DNA from: Archivesica marissinica
Lineage: Eukaryota > Mollusca > Bivalvia > Venerida > Vesicomyidae
Reading direction: 5' to 3'
NCBI GenBank assembly: GCA_014843695.1
Contig: CM026401.1
Coordinates: forward strand, 46,451,477 to 46,515,476
DNA: 64,000 nucleotides
In this document: in pieces, positions 19,549 through 30,300 of the stretch
Numbering within the stretch: position 1 is the first letter of the stretch
Layout: each line of letters starts with the position of its first letter
Notes under the pieces: generated by a model
The model's input: only the letters and a program-made list of their open reading frames with translations
Database searches by the model: none
Told to the model about the DNA's origin: nothing
Translations under genes and position numbers: made by a program

Positions 19549-20757
19549 TTATGAGTCAACTCTTGAGATACTTTGCCGGCCTGTTCTTTGTGCTGGTTCT
19601 GGCCATGGCATATCTAACCAGTGGTTGAATTCTTGGCACTGTACACGATGTATTGTTCCCATTTTGTTCTTGTAAAGTACGCTTCCATTTTTGAACCAAC
19701 TATATTCAATTTCATCAGGCATTTTGTATTTTATGGACATAAGTACTTGATAGTTCAATTTGGTCAGGTCTTCGGTCACGAATACAGGTTTTGGTAGTGT
19801 TTTTTTCCTGGCTAAAAGTTTCAATTTCGTAGTTTTTTTATTTTTATTTATACAAATTTATTTTAGCTCGATTGCGAAACAAGTTCTTTCAACTTATATA
19901 AATCACTCTCGAGACCTCATTCCTGATGGAATCCATCGCCACGAGGGAGAGAAGAGGCAACGTGGAATTTAAATGCCTTGCCTAAGGACACAATCGTAAG
20001 GCGTGATTGGAATTTTACAATGATCGGCCTGGGTTTGATGCTCTTCCTACCTAGGCGGTGGCAAGCGTCGATATCTCCAGCTGTTAGACTAAGGCCCGGC
20101 AAATGTTTGTTTAATACATTAACTACTGTCTGTGTAGTTTTCTCTGGACTCTCGTATGTATCGTCAGTGACTATTTTTTGTGGGGATTTCTCGGTCTCGT
20201 TTGCGTCTGGCCATTGTATGTTTTCTGATATGTCGTAAATCCTGACATTGTTTATTCTGCTGTATTGTTCTATATCATTTATAACCCATGTCGATTTTTC
20301 TTCATTTAATCTTAGTTCTGTTTTTAATTTGTCGTTCTCTTCTGTTTGGTCTTCAATTCTTTTATTTAATGTTTCTACTTTCTTCTTTAATTCATCATTT
20401 TCCGTGTCTTTTTCAAATACTTTAGCTTCTATTAGGTCTACTTTATGCTCTATTGATTTCAAGAGCTCTTCTTTCATTTGTTGTATGATTTCTTTAATAA
20501 TATGTCGTAGGTTGCCATCATCTTTTGTCATAACATTTGAAAGTTTCATGTTGATTTGTTTTATTTCAGATTTTATTTCATTTATTGATACGCTATCGAC
20601 TGGTTCGTCTTGCCAGTTTTACATTTCCGGATTTTTTTTAATTTTCTAGTGTTTTAGCATTTTTGGCAGGCGGTGTAGCTACGTTAGATTCTGTTTCCGG
20701 GGTGCTGCCCGTGCTGCTTAATTCACTTCTGTTTCTCTTTTTTTTCTGGTTCTCCAT
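19549..20757 (-). pseudogene. LINE ORF1-like (L1-type coiled coil + RRM + CTD), broken by a frameshift and a SINE
   Basis: From an ATG at 20757 it reads MENQKKKRNRSELSSTGST and a low-complexity N-terminus up to a stop near 20640. After a frameshift it continues as WQDEPVDSVSINEIKSEIKQ into a long coiled coil (LIEAKVFEKDTENDELKKKV, then ETLNKRIEDQTEENDKLKTE). Next is an L1-ORF1-type RRM with INNVRIYDI and DIDACHRLGRK...RPIIVKFQSR. A SINE (19846-20012) then interrupts, and the C-terminal domain resumes with KLLARKKTLPKPVFVTEDLT and IHRVQCQEFNHWL before a stop at 19549. The family protein acts as a nucleic-acid chaperone for retrotransposition. This copy is dead. ORF2 does not follow. Confidence 0.8.
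19846..20012 (-). mobile_element. SINE family S3, 5'-truncated, inserted in LINE ORF1
   Basis: It matches the S3 body from ACGATTGTGTCCTTAGGC to GCTAAAATAAATTTGTATAA and lacks the tRNA head. It is in the same orientation as the ORF1 it disrupts. The ORF1 sense continues on both sides. Confidence 0.85.
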
Positions 20758-21293
20758 TTTCGCTATTCATACAATTTCTCTTTGCACAGAATGTTATATT
20801 AGTTAGAGTACCTTTAATCTTCAAACTGGTCAGCTAGCAGTTTAATACTAGGTCATTTTCTGTGTCTAAGTATATAACAATGTCCCAATACTATCTCACA
20901 ATGGCGTAACCCATTTTTGACCTCACTCAGAAATGTTTACATGTAGAAGAAAGTTATAAGAACAGTTTTCATAATGTTTTGAGAAAAATGGTATATACCG
21001 TATTTATTTTCCGTTTTAGTCCAGTTTTTATTTCAGAAATATTCCTCTAAAAACACAAAAACTATCAATTTTTCAGAGCCAATATTTTGTATGCATCCAT
21101 TGAATCAAGGGAGAACCTTCTCTCTTTATAAAAATTAATAAATGCATTTGTATATATACTATACTAGTATATAGTATCGATAGATTATTGTAAAACAACT
21201 GTAATTTATATTATATGTTTACATAATATGTAATTGTTAATTACAACATAAAAAAATAAACGGGCTACTCGTAGCTGAAAAGTAGATCAGAAT
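20758..21293. other. Unassigned AT-rich sequence
   Basis: It contains TATACTATACTAGTATATAG-like palindromic AT stretches near 21155-21178. No gene or element end is seen. Confidence 0.4.
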
Positions 21294-21406
21294 GCGCGCG
21301 ATCGCGTCCTTAAATGGTGTTATTTCATAAATTTCAACAAAATATGGTTAAAATGCACAGTAGAGTGAGTATGACCATTAAATACAACATTTTAATAGAA
21401 GGAGTG
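21294..21406. mobile_element. MITE family M1, diverged partial copy
   Basis: AGAATGCGCGCGATCGCGTC, CTTAAATGGTGTTATTTCAT and ATTAAATACAACATTTTAAT align with the left half of M1 but with more differences than other copies. It stops abruptly where the next M1 copy begins. Confidence 0.65.
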
Positions 21407-21704
21407 CAGGGTTCATTCTAGGTCAGAATTTTTGGGAGAAGTGAGAAAGCGCGTGATCGCTTCCTTAAATGGTGTTCTTTAATATACTTCTGCAAAATAG
21501 GGTTAAAATGCACAGTACAACCATTAAATACAACATTTGTATAGAAGGAGTGCTTTATAATGGGCCAATAATCTTACTAGACAAAATCGTAAAAACCAAA
21601 AACTTTTTTTTTTTTTTTTTAGGGAGAAGTGGGGCCCCCAGAGGGCGAAGTCAGGGTCCCTAGGGCGACTATTTCGCCCACATCGCCCTCTAAAATGATC
21701 CCTG
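21407..21704. mobile_element. MITE family M1, full-length copy
   Basis: Ends are CAGGGTTCATTCTAGG and CCTCTAAAATGATCCCTG. Its right flank TAGTCTACAACCAACATTC is the same as for the 26437 copy, but its left flank differs. This implies movement or duplication of a larger segment. Confidence 0.8.
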
Positions 21705-21956
21705 TAGTCTACAACCAACATTCTGATAGCAACATTACTTCCACAATGTGTCGTGTAGAGCACACATTTACTGGCCTTGATTTAATTGGGACGCGTTGTG
21801 TATGCCGTAATTTTCATAGTGTGTTTATTTTTAGAATGATCTTGAATGAATCTTGGTGAACACGACGTGTGTTTTGATAGAACTGGAATATCTATTTGAC
21901 ATGTTTTCATTATATGTGTTTATGAACATACAGTTTGATTAATTTTTGTGTTATAC

Positions 21957-22213
21957 ATTTATTTATCGTCGCTACCGGTTGCCCATATGAGCGACGCCTC
22001 CTGAAGAGATTAGTCATTTTAGATTTTTGGAGGATAGTGCAATGATACAGAGAGACACCCATTCCAGAGTCTTCTCTGGTTATGTTACGTGCACGGTGTA
22101 AAGCACCGACACAAGACCTCGGTTTAAAGTCCCATCTGAAAGTTTGTTAATTTTATTAGGGTCAGATGGGGGATCAAACCTGCGATCCCTGGATTACCAG
22201 TCCAAGTGGACTA
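21957..22213 (-). mobile_element. SINE family S2, minus strand
   Basis: TTTATTTATCGTCGCTACCG, GGATAGTGCAATGATACAG, CGGTTTAAAGTCCCATCTG and GGGGGATCAAACCTGCGATC followed by the head complement. Confidence 0.8.
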
Positions 22214-22257
22214 CCGTTTTTGATTGATTTGCTTTATAAAAACATATTTAATGCTTG

Positions 22258-22528
22258 GATAAGTGAGAAAGCTCGTGATCGCTTCCTTAAATGGTGTTCT
22301 TTAATATACTTCTGCAAAATAGGGTTAAAATGCACAGTACAACCATTAAATACAACATTTGAATAGAAGGAGTGCTTTATAATGGGCCAGACAAATTTGG
22401 TTTGAAAATTGTAAAAACCAAAACATATATTTTTTTTTTTTTTTAGGGAGAAGTGGGGCTCCCATAGGGCGAAGTCAGGATCCCTAAGGCGACAATTTCG
22501 CCCACATCGCCCTCTAAACTGATCCCTG
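22258..22528. mobile_element. MITE family M1, left end missing
   Basis: It begins at AAGTGAGAAAGCTCGTGATC rather than the CAGGG terminus, continues through the T-run and ends CCTCTAAACTGATCCCTG. Confidence 0.75.
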
Positions 22529-23031
22529 ACACAGCTTAATTGCTGACCTACCTGGTGCCGGACATCATTGCCGGCATTAAAACAATTGGGAAGTAATTAT
22601 GTTAATGACACGACACCCATACATTGTCATGTAGTCCTCAACTACCATACTTTAGCATTCCCGAGTTACTATATTTTCCAATTTGCATACAAATTTGGAA
22701 TTTTGAGGCTGGATCGGTGATTAAGTATTTATAAGGTACTGACTATGTGCGGAATTATAGAGAATTGTTAATTAGATACATTCATCTGTTAATTCGGTAA
22801 AAAAAGACTGAAAAAAGAGCGAGAATGAAAGAAAAAACATTGTGAGACGCGAAAACTGTATCACGGTATGTAACGATAGAATATACTGGTATATCATTGC
22901 ACTTCTAATATTTAGTGTCTATGCAGTATGCTTATGACGTTATGTACACACCTGCTCCATCCTTCGGAAGGAATTATGTTTTTAGCAGCTTTGCACAATT
23001 AACATTTTTTATTGGTAACAGAGTCAAACTT

Positions 23032-23832
23032 GTGCATCAGTATCCGCAGACTCGTGCATCAGTATCCGCAGACTCGTGCATCAGTATCCACAGACTCGTG
23101 CATCAGTATCCACAGACTCATACATCAGTATCCACAGACTCATGCATCAGTATCCACAGAAGACTCATGCATCAGTATCCACAGACTCATACATCAGTAT
23201 CCACAGACTCATGCATCAGTATCCACAGACTCATGCATCAGTATCCACAGACTCATGCATCAGTATCCACAGGCTCATACATCAGTATCCACAGACTCAT
23301 GCATCAGTATCTGCAGACTCATGCATCAGTATCCACAGACTCGTGCATCAGTATCCACAGACTCATGCATCAGTATCCACAGACTCGTGCATCAGTATCC
23401 ACAGACTCATGCATCAGTATCCACAGACTCATACATCAGTATCCACAGACTCGTGCATCAGTATCCACAGACTCATGCATCAGTATCCACAGACTCGTGC
23501 ATCAGTATCCACAGACTCATGCATCAGTATCCGCAGACTCATGCATCAGTATCCACAGACTTGTGCATCAGTATCCGCAGACTTGTGCATCAGTATCCAC
23601 AGACTCATACATCAGTATCCACAGACTCATGCATCAGTATCCACAGACTCATGCATCAGTATCCACAGACTCGTGCATCAGTATCCACAGACTCATACAT
23701 CAGTATCCACAGACTCATGCATCAGTATCCACAGACTCATACATCAGTATCCACAGACTCGTGCATCAGTATCCACAGACTCGTGCATCAGTATCCACAG
23801 ACTCGTGCATCAGTGTCCACAGACTCGTGCTT
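23032..23832. repeat. Tandem array G, 22-bp unit, about 36 copies
   Basis: The unit is CATCAGTATCCACAGACTC plus RTG or ATA. Variation is confined mainly to two positions. The unit has no stop in any plus-strand phase, so all three plus frames stay open (up to 326 codons) encoding variants of HQYPQTxASVSTDSCISIHR. No splice or coding context supports a protein. Confidence 0.96.
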
Positions 23833-23907
23833 TTGTTTCATGACCTGTGTAATTCAACCTACATTCATGAGCTTACATTGCAACATTTTGAGTAAGTTAC
23901 AGTCCGA

Positions 23908-24066
23908 GCCCCGCTCAGGCCGTGCCTCATTTAGATGAAAAAGTTGGCAGTTTCTTACAGAGGTTGGTGCACCAAGTACTGGTTAGCCACTGGAGCCTGC
24001 CCAGAAAAGGTTGTTAGGTAAACTGCACGCCGGCGATATAGCACAAAATGGTGCTGATGCAGGCGT
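23908..24066 (+). mobile_element. SINE family S1, 5'-truncated
   Basis: It starts within the B-box region (CCGAGCCCCGCTCAGGCCG), then AAGTTGGCAGTTTCTTACAG, GGTGCACCAAGTACTGG and tail GATGCAGGCGTAAAACCC. Confidence 0.8.
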
Positions 24067-24177
24067 AAAACCCAAACTAACAAACCAACATTTTGAGTAG
24101 GAATGATTCCAAAGTAATAGAAATCGTGACAACTACATTAAATTCCTACGAGTCAAACTCTACACCATGTTTCATAC

Positions 24178-24673
24178 CAGGGAGGCAGGGTTTTAGCCAC
24201 ATGGTGGTTAAAACCGCCCCGCCTAAAATGCTAAAACAGGTTTTAGCTACTAAAAGTGGCTAAACTTGGCTAAAACTAAAAAATTCTCCTCTGTGCATAA
24301 AATCATAAGAATAATTGTTCAAAGCTTTTTCTAATACAGTTTAGACACCTTATGTGCCCCTTTTGATGTCATGGGGAGGGGTAAGAGTAATATGACTGTA
24401 ATGATCCCTCACAGCAGAATATATGAAGTGGCTAAAACTGTCAAAATTAAAATGTTGGTGGCAAAAACTGTCCCAATTTTAAACTGGATTGGCAAAAACT
24501 GTTAACTTTGATGATGCATGCAAAGCTTGTCTTCATCTACAGGATATTGAGGGGACCACAAGAGCTGCAGTATTACAGTGATAGACTTGACCTTGTGTGC
24601 TAAACCAGACTGTGCTGAACTGAACTTGTGTGCTAAAGTTGACTCTGTGCGTGCCGGATAAAACCCAACCCTG
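24178..24673. mobile_element. hAT-like MITE, family M5, 496 bp
   Basis: It begins CAGGGAGGCAGGGTTTTAGC and ends GATAAAACCCAACCCTG. Flanks are TTTCATAC (24170-24177) and TGTCATAC (24674-24681), an 8-bp target duplication with one mismatch, as expected for hAT. The interior carries repeated GGCTAAAACTG / GGCAAAAACTG motifs and no coding sequence. Confidence 0.7.
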
Positions 24674-24809
24674 TGTCATACGCAAATATATATAACTGAA
24701 AGTCAAATATGATTTCTTAATTGATAATCGTCAATTATTACAAGTATTCAAATGAATGATATTGATAAGCACACACTGTTAATTAAGCCTCACACAACAA
24801 TTCTATTTA

Positions 24810-24905
24810 TTTTACAACGATTACGAAGCAAGTTTTAACAACTTATATTAATCACTCTCGTTGGCGCGGATGAAAGCGTATGTGTGGTCATTCGTTACAA
24901 CTAAA
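24810..24905 (-). mobile_element. SINE 3' end related to S3 (family S5), truncated
   Basis: Contains ACGATTACGAAGCAAGTTTT, CTTATATTAATCACTCTCG and GGCGCGGATGAAAGCGTATG. The same variant occurs more completely at 61573-61745. Confidence 0.6.
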
Positions 24906-25108
24906 TTGAGCATAACAGTTTTTTGAATGAAAAACATGCGAAGATTGACGGAAAGAAACACTACCACTGTGTCTATTTCATGTGCAAACCGGGAAATATG
25001 CTGCAGCTATATTTAAAGTAGACTACAAACTTATGAAACAATCATGAACCTGTGTAGTGTGTACCTACCCGATTGTTCAATCTGGCAATCTGCTGATGAA
25101 ATGCATAA

Positions 25109-25352
25109 TAGTGGAAGTCGTGATAGCGCAGTGGATGCGCGTTCACTTCAGGTTCGAATGGCCTGGAGTTTGAGCCCCGCTGGAGCCGTTACGATTGTGC
25201 CCTTAGGCAAGGCATTTAAATTCCACGTTGCCTCTTCTCTCTCCCTCGTGGCGATGGATTCCATCAGGAATGAGGTCTCGAGAGTGATTAATATAAGTTG
25301 TAATAACTTGTTTTGCAATCGAGCTAAAATAAATTTGTATAAACTAAATGCA
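25109..25352 (+). mobile_element. tRNA-derived SINE, family S3, full-length
   Basis: GAAGTCGTGATAGCGCAGTG has a near-perfect A-box TAGCGCAGTGG. B-box-like GAGTTTGAGCCCCGC follows, then GTTACGATTGTGCCC, TCGTGGCGATGGATTCCATC and the end GCTAAAATAAATTTGTATAA. This is the best-preserved copy. The open frame over it is not a gene. Confidence 0.88.
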
Positions 25353-25436
25353 TAATTGAAATTACTTGATCACAATTGACGAGAGTAAACAAGAGCACAT
25401 GCCGACAAGTGAGTGATAACGCCTTTGTCCTCAATT

Positions 25437-26035
25437 CCAATTTATTTATTGTCGAAGGTTTTGCAAACAAATAACATTAGCATTATAGCTATTTACCGAT
25501 CTGCGTTGTCAATCACACTGTCAAAAGCGAGCACCGGCTACTGGCGTATTTAAACATAGTGTCAGATTAAGTCTATAAAAAGTCTATAGAAAAAGTCTGC
25601 TGACCAACAACCACAAGCGCCTCTCTGATCTATCCGTCATTAGTATTCTATTCCGACACGCACACTGTAATAAACAACTGTTAGACAGAGGCTAAAACAT
25701 CGTGAATTATGTGTTGAAAAGAACATTGATAAAGTTCCATTTTGATTGCGTTATTGTATAAAATGTGTAGCAGTTTGGTGTTTTTCACTGTACAGGGAAT
25801 GTGTAATAAATATTTTACTGTACGTTATGAATGATATTCAATTCCAATTTATTTATTGTCGGTGGTTTTGCAAACAATTTTTAACCACAGTAGCTATTTA
25901 CCGATCTGCGTTGTCAATCACACTGTCAAAAGCGAGCACCGGCTACTATCGTATTTACATATAGTGTTAGATTAAGTCTGAAATGTGTTGTGTAATAAAT
26001 ATTTTACGGTACGTTATGAATGATATTCAGTGCGG
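25437..26035. repeat. Dispersed direct duplication, about 130-180 bp
   Basis: The 25437-25575 block (AATTCCAATTTATTTATTGT ... GATCTGCGTTGTCAATCAC ... AGCGAGCACCGGCTACT) recurs at 25840-25977. GTAATAAATATTTTAC with GTACGTTATGAATGATATTC occurs at 25804-25838 and 25992-26029. The two sets are interleaved, so several duplication steps took place. Confidence 0.8.
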
Positions 26036-26436
26036 TAGCCACGTTGAGGCCATAATCTTGTTATGAATCTCCTGTCTTATAGGCGAGTAAGTAAACAATG
26101 TCAATTTAATATTTAGCACATACCATATATTACCTATTTAACGCCCCCGGGGGCTGGCTATACATTTTGCAAAAGGGTGGTGGCGTTTATTAGGATACAT
26201 AAAATATGTTTAAGCGCAATGAATTTCTATTGCATGATAAATAATGCAATTACCGGTAATTTTTCTGGAGGACAGTGTTCGCGCATGTAAGAGAAAAGAC
26301 GAATTTCTCAGCGGAATATTTCCACGGCAATTTGCTGCGATGCTGCCCAATACTCGGTGCTAAATATACAGGTACATGTACATGGACGTCCGATAACTTG
26401 GCGATAATGTGGTGTATGGCGAGAGTATACATAGTC

Positions 26437-26675
26437 CAGGGTTCATTCTAGGTCAGAATATTTGGGAGAAGTGAGAAAGCGCGTGATCGCTTCCTTAAAT
26501 GGTGTTCTTTAATATACTTCTGCAAAATAGGGTTAAAATGCACAGTACAATCATTAAATACAACATTTGAATAGGAGTGCTTTATAATGGGCCAGTGTAT
26601 CTTACTAGACAAAATCGTACATTATTTTTTTTAGGGCGACAATTTCGCCCACATCGCCCTCTAAAATGATCCCTG
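26437..26675. mobile_element. MITE family M1 with 5-bp target duplication
   Basis: CAGGGTTCATTCTAGG to CCTCTAAAATGATCCCTG, flanked by TAGTC at 26432-26436 and 26676-26680. An internal deletion shortens it relative to the 409 and 21407 copies. Confidence 0.82.
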
Positions 26676-26861
26676 TAGTCTACAACCAACATTCCGATGC
26701 AACATTACTTCCACAATGTGTCGTGTAGAGCACACATTTACTGGCCTTCATTTAATTGATCTTGGTGAACACGTGTGTTTTGATAGAACTGGAATATCTA
26801 TTTGACATGTTTTCATTATAAGTGTTTATGAACATACAGTTTGATTGATTTTGTGTTTTAC

Positions 26862-27062
26862 GTTTATTTATCGTCGCTACCGGTTGCCCATATGAGCGAC
26901 GCCTCCTGAAGAGATTAGTCATTTTAGAATTTTGGAGGATAGTGCAATGATGGTGTAAAGCACCGACACAAGACTTTGGTTTAAAGTCCCATCTGAAAGA
27001 CTGTTAATTTTATTATGGTCAGACGGGGGATCAAACCTGCGATCCCTGGATAACCAGTCCAC
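26862..27062 (-). mobile_element. SINE family S2, minus strand, internal deletion
   Basis: TTTATTTATCGTCGCTACCG through GGATAGTGCAATGATGGTG, where a segment is lost, to CGGGGGATCAAACCTGCGAT. Its neighbourhood is the same as that of the 21957 copy. Confidence 0.8.
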
Positions 27063-27344
27063 CGTCTTTGTATAATTTGCTTTATAAAAACATATTTAAT
27101 GTGTTACTGTCTGTGCTTACATTGATCAATCGATGCTGGAATTGGAATTATCATTAAAATGCATTGAAATTGGATATTTACTTTTTTCAAAAATGACAGG
27201 GGGGGGCATTTATTAGGAGGGGGCATTTATTAAGAGGGGGCATTAAATCGGGAATATATGGTATTATAAATATAAAAAGGCTAGCCAATATCTTATTCAA
27301 CCTCTGACGAAAATAAAAACCTCTGAAAATCCAAGTGGTTTCAA

Positions 27345-30300
27345 ACACAAATTATTGCACAGACTTGTACTAGCAGATTATTGCATAGACTTGTACTAGC
27401 AGATTATTGCACAGACTTGTTCTAGTAGATTATTGCACAGACTTGTACTAGCAGATTATTGCATAGACTTGTACTAGCAGATTATTGCACAGACTTGTTC
27501 TAGTAGATTATTGCACAGACTTGTACTAGCAGATTATTGCATAGACTTGTACTAGCAGATTATTGTACAGACTTGTACAGACTTGTACTAGCAGATTATT
27601 GTACAGACTTGTACTAGCAGATTATTGCACAGACTTGTTCTAGCAGATTATTGTACAGACTTGTACTAGCAGATTATTGCACATACTTGTGCTAGCAGAT
27701 TATTGCACAGACTTGTTCTAGCAGATTATTGCACAGACTTGTTCTAGCAGATTATTGCACATACTTGTTCTAGCAGATTATTGCACAGACATGTTCTAGC
27801 AGATTATTGCACATACTTGTACTAACAGATTATTGCACAGACTTGTACTAGCAGATTATTGCACAGACTTGTTCTAGCAAATTATTGCACAGACATGTTC
27901 TAGCAGATTATTGCATAGACTTGTACTAGCAGATTATTGCACAGACTTGTACTAGCAGATTATTGCATAGACTTGTACTAACAGATTATTGCACAGACTT
28001 GTTCTAGCAGATTATTGCACATATTTGTTCTAACAGATTATTGCACAGACTTGTTCTAGCAGATTATTGCACAGACTTGTTCTAGCAGATTATTGCACAG
28101 ACTTGTACTAGCAGATTATTGCACAGACTTGTTCTAGCAAATTATTGCACAGACATGTTCTAGCAGATTATTGCATAGACTTGTACTAGCAGATTATTGC
28201 ACAGACTTGTACTAGCAGATTATTGCATAGACTTGTACTAACAGATTATTGCACAGACTTGTTCTAGCAGATTATTGCACATACTTGTTCTAACAGATTA
28301 TTGCACAGACTTGTTCTAGCAGATTATTGCACAGACTTGTTCTAGCAGATTATTGCACAGACTTGTACTAGCAGATTATTGCACAGACTTGTTCTAGCAG
28401 ATTATTGCACAGACTTGTACTAGCAGATTATTGCACAGACTTGTACTAGCAGATTATTGCATAGACTTGTACTAGCAGATTATTGCACAGACTTGTACTA
28501 GCAGATTATTGCACAGACTTGTACTAGCAGATTATTGCACATACTTGTACTAGCAGATTATTGCACAGACTTGTTCTAGCAGATTATTGCACAGACTTGT
28601 ACTAGCAGATTATTGCACAGACTTGTACTAGCAGATTATTGCACAGACTTGTACTAGCAGATTATTGCACATACTTGTACTAGCAGATTATTGCACAGAC
28701 TTGTACTAGCAGATTATTGCACAGACTTGTACTAGCAGATTATTGCATATACTTGTACTAGCAGATTATTGCACAGACTTGTACTAGCAGATTATTGCAC
28801 AGACTTGTTCTAGCAGATTATTGCACAGACTTGTACTAGCAGATTATTGCACAGACTTGTACTAGCAGATTATTGCACAGACTTGTACTAGCAGATTATT
28901 GCACAGACTTGTTCTAGCAGATTATTGCACAGACTTGTACTAGCAGATTATTGCACAGACTTGTACTAGCAGATTATTGCACAACTTACTAGCAGATTAT
29001 TGCACAGACTTGTACTAGCAGATTATTGCACAGACTTGTACTAGCAGATTATTGCACAGACTTGTACTAGCAGATTATTGCACATACTTGTACTAGCAGA
29101 TTATTGCATAGACTTGTACTAGCAGATTATTGCACAGACTTGTACTAGCAGATTATTGCACATACTTGTACTAGCAGATTATTGCACAGACTTGTACTAG
29201 CAGATTATTGCACATACTTGTACTAGCAGATTATTGCACAGACTTGTACTAGCAGATTATTGCACAGACTTGTACTAGCAGATTATTGCACAGACTTGTA
29301 CTAGCAGATTATTGCACAGACTTGTACTAGCAGATTATTGCACAGACTTGTACTAGCAGATTATTGCACAGACTTGTACTAGCAGATTATTGCACAGACT
29401 TGTACTAGCAGATTATTGCACAGACTTGTTCTAGCAGATTATTGCACATACTTGTACTAGCAGATTATTGCAGACTTGTTCTAGCAGACTATTGCACAGA
29501 CTTGTTCTAGTAGATTATTGCATAGACTTGTACTAGCAGATTATTGCACAGACTTGTTCTAGCAGATTATTGCACAGACTTGTTCTAGCAGATTATTGCA
29601 CAGACTTGTTCTAGCAGATTATTGCACAGACTTGTTCTAACAGATTATTGCACAGACTTGTACTAGCAGATTATTGCACAGACTTGTACTAGCAGATTAT
29701 TGCACAGACTTGTTCTAGTAGATTATTGCATAGACTTGTACTAGCAGATTATTGCACAGACTTGTGCTAGCAGATTATTGCATAGACTTGTGCTAGCAGA
29801 TTATTGCATAGACTTGTACTAGCAGATTATTGCACAGACTTGTACTAGCAGATTATTGCACAGACTTGTACTAGCAGACTATTGCACAGACTTGTTCTAG
29901 TAGATTATTGCACAGACTTGTTCTAGCAGATTATTGCACAGACTTGTTCTAGTAGATTATTGCACAGACTTGTTCTAGCAGATTAGTGCATAGACTTGTA
30001 CTAGCAGATTATTGCACATACTTGTTCTAGCAGATTATTGCATAGACTTGTACTAGCAGATTATTGCACATACTTGTTCTAGCAGATTAGTGCACAGACT
30101 TGTACTAGCAGATTATTGCACAGACTTGTTCTAGCAGATTATTGCACAGACTTGTTCTAGCAGATTATTGCATAGACTTGTGCTAGAAGATTATTGCATA
30201 GACTTGTACTAGCAGATTATTGTACAGACTTGTACAGACTTGTACTAGCAGATTATTGTACAGACTTGTACTAGCAGATTATTGCACAGACTTGTTCTAG

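Larger units (their letters stand above)
26121..27263. mobile_element. TA-flanked TIR element (Tc1/mariner-like), non-autonomous, carrying nested insertions
   Basis: It starts TACCATATATTACCTATTTA then ACGCCCCCGGGGG. It ends GGGGGCATTAAATCGGGAAT then ATATGGTA. The inverted ends match over about 28 bp with TA at both sides. Inside lie M1 (26437-26675) and an S2 SINE (26862-27062). No transposase is seen. Confidence 0.65.

Noticed and set aside
22915..23938. Three open frames of 255-326 codons over the 22-bp array
   Set aside because: All plus frames are open from a stop-free unit. No start context, conserved domain or splice sites.
25044..25355. 103-codon open frame as a small protein
   Set aside because: It lies almost entirely within an S3 SINE copy.
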